Shown here piece after piece: positions 4,420 to 6,334 of a stretch of 6,334 nucleotides of DNA. The notes under the pieces are model-generated. The model searched no databases. It was not told the DNA's origin and worked only from the letters and a program-made list of their open reading frames with translations. The translations under genes were made by a program, and so were the position numbers. Numbering within the stretch: position 1 is the stretch's first letter; every line of letters starts with the position of its first letter. This DNA comes from Rhodospirillales bacterium (GTDB lineage: Bacteria; Pseudomonadota; Alphaproteobacteria; UBA9219): contig JAATFY010000110.1 of the NCBI GenBank assembly GCA_015654915.1, positions 1 to 6,334 on the forward strand, written 5' to 3'.

Positions 4420-5460
4420 ATGTTTTCCAATATGTTAGGCTGGTTTTCAGCCGATATGGGCATCGACCTCGGCACCGCCAACACGCTTGTGTACGTCAAA
4501 GGGCGCGGCATCGTGCTGAACGAACCTTCGGTCGTCGCCATCGCGCACAGCAAAGGCAAGCGCCATGTTCTGGCCGTCGGCGACGAAGCCAAGCTGATGC
4601 TGGGTCGCACGCCCGGCAACATTCAGGCCATTCGCCCGTTACGCGACGGCGTTATCGCCGACTTCGAAGTCGCGGAAGAAATGATCAAGCACTTCATCCG
4701 CAAAGTGCATAACCGTCGCAGCTTCGCCAATCCGCAAATCATCATCTGCGTGCCGTCGGGATCGACCGCCGTCGAGCGCCGCGCGATTCAGGAATCGGCG
4801 GAATCCGCAGGCGCGCGTCGCGTGTTTTTAATCGAAGAACCGATGGCTGCCGCAATCGGCGCCGGATTACCTGTGACGGAACCGACCGGTTCCATGGTCG
4901 TCGATATCGGCGGCGGCACGACGGAAGTCGCCGTGCTCTCGCTCGGCGGCATCGTCTATTCGCGTTCGGTGCGCGTCGGCGGCGATAAACTGGATGAAGC
5001 CATTATCAACTACATCCGCCGTTATCATAATCTTCTGATCGGCGAAAGCACCGCCGAGCGCATCAAAAAGCAAATCGGCTCCGCCTGCCCGCCCGAAGAC
5101 GGCGAAGGCAATGTAACCGAAATCAAGGGCCGCGATTTGATGAACGGCGTGCCGAAGGAAATCGTCATCACCGAGCGGCAGGTGGCCGAAAGCCTCGCCG
5201 AGCCGGTCAGCGCCATTCTGGAAGCAGTCAAGGTTGCGCTCGAAAACACTGCGCCGGAACTGGCAGCGGATATCGTTGACAAAGGTATTGTCCTGACAGG
5301 CGGCGGAGCCTTGCTGCGCAACCTCGACCTCGTGCTGCGTCATGCGACGGGCCTGCCCGTATCAGTCGCCGAAGACCCGCTGTCCTGCGTCGCCCTCGGC
5401 ACCGGCCGCGCTTTGGAAGAAATGCAGACGCTCAAGAGTTTGCTGGTTGGTGGGTATTAA
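4420..5460 (+). CDS. mreB: Rod shape-determining protein MreB (bacterial actin)
   Basis: MreB polymerises in an ATP-dependent way on the inner face of the cytoplasmic membrane and positions the cell-wall elongation machinery (MreC, MreD, RodA, PBP2). The 346 residues match the normal length. The nucleotide-binding motifs are intact: phosphate 1 DLGTANT (16-22), phosphate 2 DIGGGTTE (162-169) and the adenosine motif LTGGGALL (292-299). The connecting segment IEEPMAAAIGAGL (138-150) is also present. The short hydrophobic N-terminus MFSNMLGWF could serve as the amphipathic membrane anchor seen in Gram-negative MreB. The ATG at 4420 has a modest purine stretch (GGGATAGAAG) ahead of it. Unlike the common mreBCD operon, the next gene is on the opposite strand and its stop overlaps this one by 4 bases, so mreC must lie elsewhere or be absent. 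There is no room for a terminator between the two stops. Confidence 0.97.
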   Translation: MFSNMLGWFSADMGIDLGTANTLVYVKGRGIVLNEPSVVAIAHSKGKRHVLAVGDEAKLMLGRTPGNIQAIRPLRDGVIADFEVAEEMIKHFIRKVHNRRSFANPQIIICVPSGSTAVERRAIQESAESAGARRVFLIEEPMAAAIGAGLPVTEPTGSMVVDIGGGTTEVAVLSLGGIVYSRSVRVGGDKLDEAIINYIRRYHNLLIGESTAERIKKQIGSACPPEDGEGNVTEIKGRDLMNGVPKEIVITERQVAESLAEPVSAILEAVKVALENTAPELAADIVDKGIVLTGGGALLRNLDLVLRHATGLPVSVAEDPLSCVALGTGRALEEMQTLKSLLVGGY

Positions 5461-6020
5461 AGCGTTTTCTTTTCGAATATTGCAAGAAACCTGTCGTGCG
5501 CGTCGTCGAAACCCGGAATCGCGCGAAGCGGCTTTATGCGTTTCAAAAGTGCTTCGCCGTCCGCTCCAAAATCATTTTTAATATCGGCGCCGAATTTTAG
5601 TTCGTATACACGGGCGTAGGCGGCACTCATGGCCAGTATTTGAGTGGCAGCAATAATTCCAAAGCCTTTAACTATATGTTGTTTGTATGGTTGGCTAGCA
5701 AGTCGGGCTATAGGCACTTTTGGAATATGGCGAACATCCGCATACATACCAAAAACCTTGGGATATTCAAGAATAAGATTACGCAATAGAGTAGAATAAA
5801 GTTCTGCTAACGCAAAGTCCTTAAGGCTATATGTCCGGTTTTGTTGAATCTCGGGCCATGCTTTCAGCAAAGCGCAGACGGCGTTGTCGATCGCCTCCGG
5901 TTTTAAAGAAAAACTCCCTATGATCACGCCAACCTTGGAAGCCAGCGTATCTCGTTCGGCATAATCCAATCCGAACTCTTTATAAGCCGCTTGAATAACA
6001 TCTTGCGATGCATCATCCAT
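5457..6020 (-). CDS. Uncharacterised 187-residue protein
   Basis: I do not recognise this protein. It looks soluble and mainly helical, with no signal peptide and no Cys/His metal motif. Its most hydrophobic stretch is GFGIIAATQILAMSAAYARVYEL (119-141), which contains a basic residue and is marginal for a membrane helix. Charged and aromatic residues cluster at YKEFGLDYAERD (13-24) and the end is basic (IFEKKTL). The ATG at 6020 is well supported by GGAGAGA (6025-6031 on this strand); an in-frame ATG at 6083 would place the ribosome binding site and probable promoter inside the gene. The middle of the gene is AT-richer than its neighbours: three 60-base lines at 5641-5820 count to 38, 45 and 35% GC, against 68% for one line of mreB. 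This suggests transfer or weak codon selection. It converges on mreB with a 4-base stop overlap and diverges from a secreted-protein gene. Confidence 0.8.
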   Translation of the reverse strand: MDDASQDVIQAAYKEFGLDYAERDTLASKVGVIIGSFSLKPEAIDNAVCALLKAWPEIQQNRTYSLKDFALAELYSTLLRNLILEYPKVFGMYADVRHIPKVPIARLASQPYKQHIVKGFGIIAATQILAMSAAYARVYELKFGADIKNDFGADGEALLKRIKPLRAIPGFDDAHDRFLAIFEKKTL

Positions 6021-6024
6021 AATA

Positions 6025-6031
6025 TCTCTCC
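6025..6031 (-). promoter_or_regulatory. Ribosome binding site fixing the start of the unknown gene
   Basis: On the minus strand GGAGAGA lies 4 bases before the ATG at 6020 (7 bases from its GGAG core). It is the strongest Shine-Dalgarno match in the window along with AGGAG at 630-634, and it is the reason to prefer the 187-residue form over the 208-residue form starting at 6083. Confidence 0.75.
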
Positions 6032-6061
6032 AAAAAAATAACCGTCTTAATTCTGGGACAA

Positions 6062-6090
6062 GGCTTAGCAAGCCCGTTAACACATGTCAA
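6062..6090 (-). promoter_or_regulatory. Probable sigma70-type promoter of the unknown gene
   Basis: On the minus strand a perfect TTGACA (6090-6085) is followed after 17 bases by TAAGCC (6067-6062), a weak -10. Transcription would start near 6055, giving a leader of about 35 bases with GGAGAGA before the ATG at 6020. The -10 lies inside the left arm of an 11-base inverted repeat. The -35 match and spacing are good, the -10 is poor, so this is a moderate call. Confidence 0.45.
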
Positions 6091-6101
6091 AAAGCCATTC
6101 G

Positions 6102-6114
6102 TTTCTTCAAGAAA
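6102..6114. promoter_or_regulatory. 13-base near-palindrome TTTCTT-C-AAGAAA
   Basis: TTTCTT (6102-6107) and AAGAAA (6109-6114) are perfect inverted halves around one C. It lies between the arms of the 11-base inverted repeat and 12 bases upstream of the TTGACA of the minus-strand promoter. The size and symmetry would suit a dimeric repressor or activator, but I do not recognise it as a site for a known regulator. Confidence 0.3.
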
Positions 6115-6257
6115 TTAACCTGTTTTTTCAGTGCCTTAATTAAGCCTTGTCTCTTCCATATTGTTGCCCAGATGCGACCCCAGCTTTTTCGCTAAGGAAG
6201 ACTCACTACGGCATACCGCCGCACGCCAGTAACTCTCATCAATCAAAGGGTCCCGCC

Positions 6258-6334
6258 ATGTCAGTATATCGTCCCACCCGCGCCGCCGCTTTCGCCATCA
6301 TACTTGGCACTCTGGCTCTCGCCGCTCCTTCTTA
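6258..6334 (+). CDS. Start of an exported protein (signal peptide only; cut by window end)
   Basis: Only the first 25 codons lie in the window. They encode a typical Sec signal peptide: a short basic n-region (MSVYRPTR), a hydrophobic core (AAAFAIILGTLALA) and a start of a likely cleavage region (APS). AAAGGG at 6245-6250 lies 7 bases before the ATG and supports the start. Codons are GC-rich, like the core genes and unlike the unknown gene on the other side. The mature protein and its function cannot be known from this window. It is divergent from the unknown gene, with 237 bases between the two starts. Confidence 0.65.
   Translation, partial: MSVYRPTRAAAFAIILGTLALAAPS

Larger units (their letters stand above)
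6057..6151. repeat. Perfect 11-base inverted repeat in a divergent promoter region
   Basis: GACAAGGCTTA (6057-6067) and TAAGCCTTGTC (6141-6151) are exact reverse complements 73 bases apart. Each arm therefore reads TAAGCCTTGTC in the direction of the gene it precedes: 36 bases before the minus-strand unknown gene and 106 bases before the plus-strand exported-protein gene. A shared operator or activator site for the two divergent genes is possible. Confidence 0.5.

Noticed and set aside
4867..5343. Minus-strand open frame (158 codons) opposite mreB
   Set aside because: Shadow of mreB, whose nucleotide-binding motifs lie on the plus strand over the same bases.
6021..6083. 21-residue N-terminal extension of the unknown protein (start at 6083)
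   Set aside because: The region contains a strong GGAGAGA ribosome binding site directly before the ATG at 6020 and a likely promoter, so it is better read as leader.

Overview
The window looks like ordinary chromosome of an alphaproteobacterium. The evidence is an Nfu-type Fe-S carrier with an Nfu_N domain, then a tsaB-rimI pair, plus accA and mreB genes with alphaproteobacteria-like sequence. The core genes are GC-rich (one 60-base line of mreB counts to about 68% GC). I cannot name a genus; a lineage outside the Rhizobiales is only a guess.

Layout, left to right. (1) 1-432 is the 3' part of an Nfu/NifU-like gene, cut by the left edge. (2) 478-587 is a paired palindromic repeat (REP doublet). 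(3) 641-2347 is a compact, same-strand cluster: a flavodoxin-fold NADPH-dependent FMN reductase, tsaB (tRNA t6A synthesis) and rimI (N-acetyltransferase for ribosomal protein bS18). The last two overlap by 8 bases and rimI starts with TTG. (4) 2349-2431 is a second REP doublet, followed by an AT-rich hairpin. (5) 2534-3490 is accA (fatty-acid synthesis). (6) 3529-3610 is a third REP doublet, almost exactly the reverse complement of the second, so accA sits between inverted copies. (7) 3625-4245, minus strand, is a TerC-family membrane protein divergent from mreB. (8) 4420-5460 is mreB, without mreC directly behind it. (9) 5457-6020, minus strand, is an unrecognised AT-richer gene that converges on mreB and shares its TTAA stop. 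(10) 6258-6334 is the start of an exported protein, cut by the right edge, divergent from the unknown gene.

Most genes are housekeeping functions: Fe-S delivery, tRNA and ribosomal protein modification, lipid synthesis and cell shape. I see no defence system, CRISPR array, transposase, phage gene, tRNA or rRNA. The most interesting non-gene structure is the family of three REP doublets. Each is two 31-base palindromic units in inverted orientation around a spacer of about 20 bases (one unit is expanded to 57 bases). Stem variants show compensatory base-pair changes and keep GNRA-type loops, which fits REPIN/BIME-like elements. The second interesting part is the right end, where an uncharacterised, compositionally distinct gene faces a secreted-protein gene across an intergenic region with a perfect 11-base inverted repeat.
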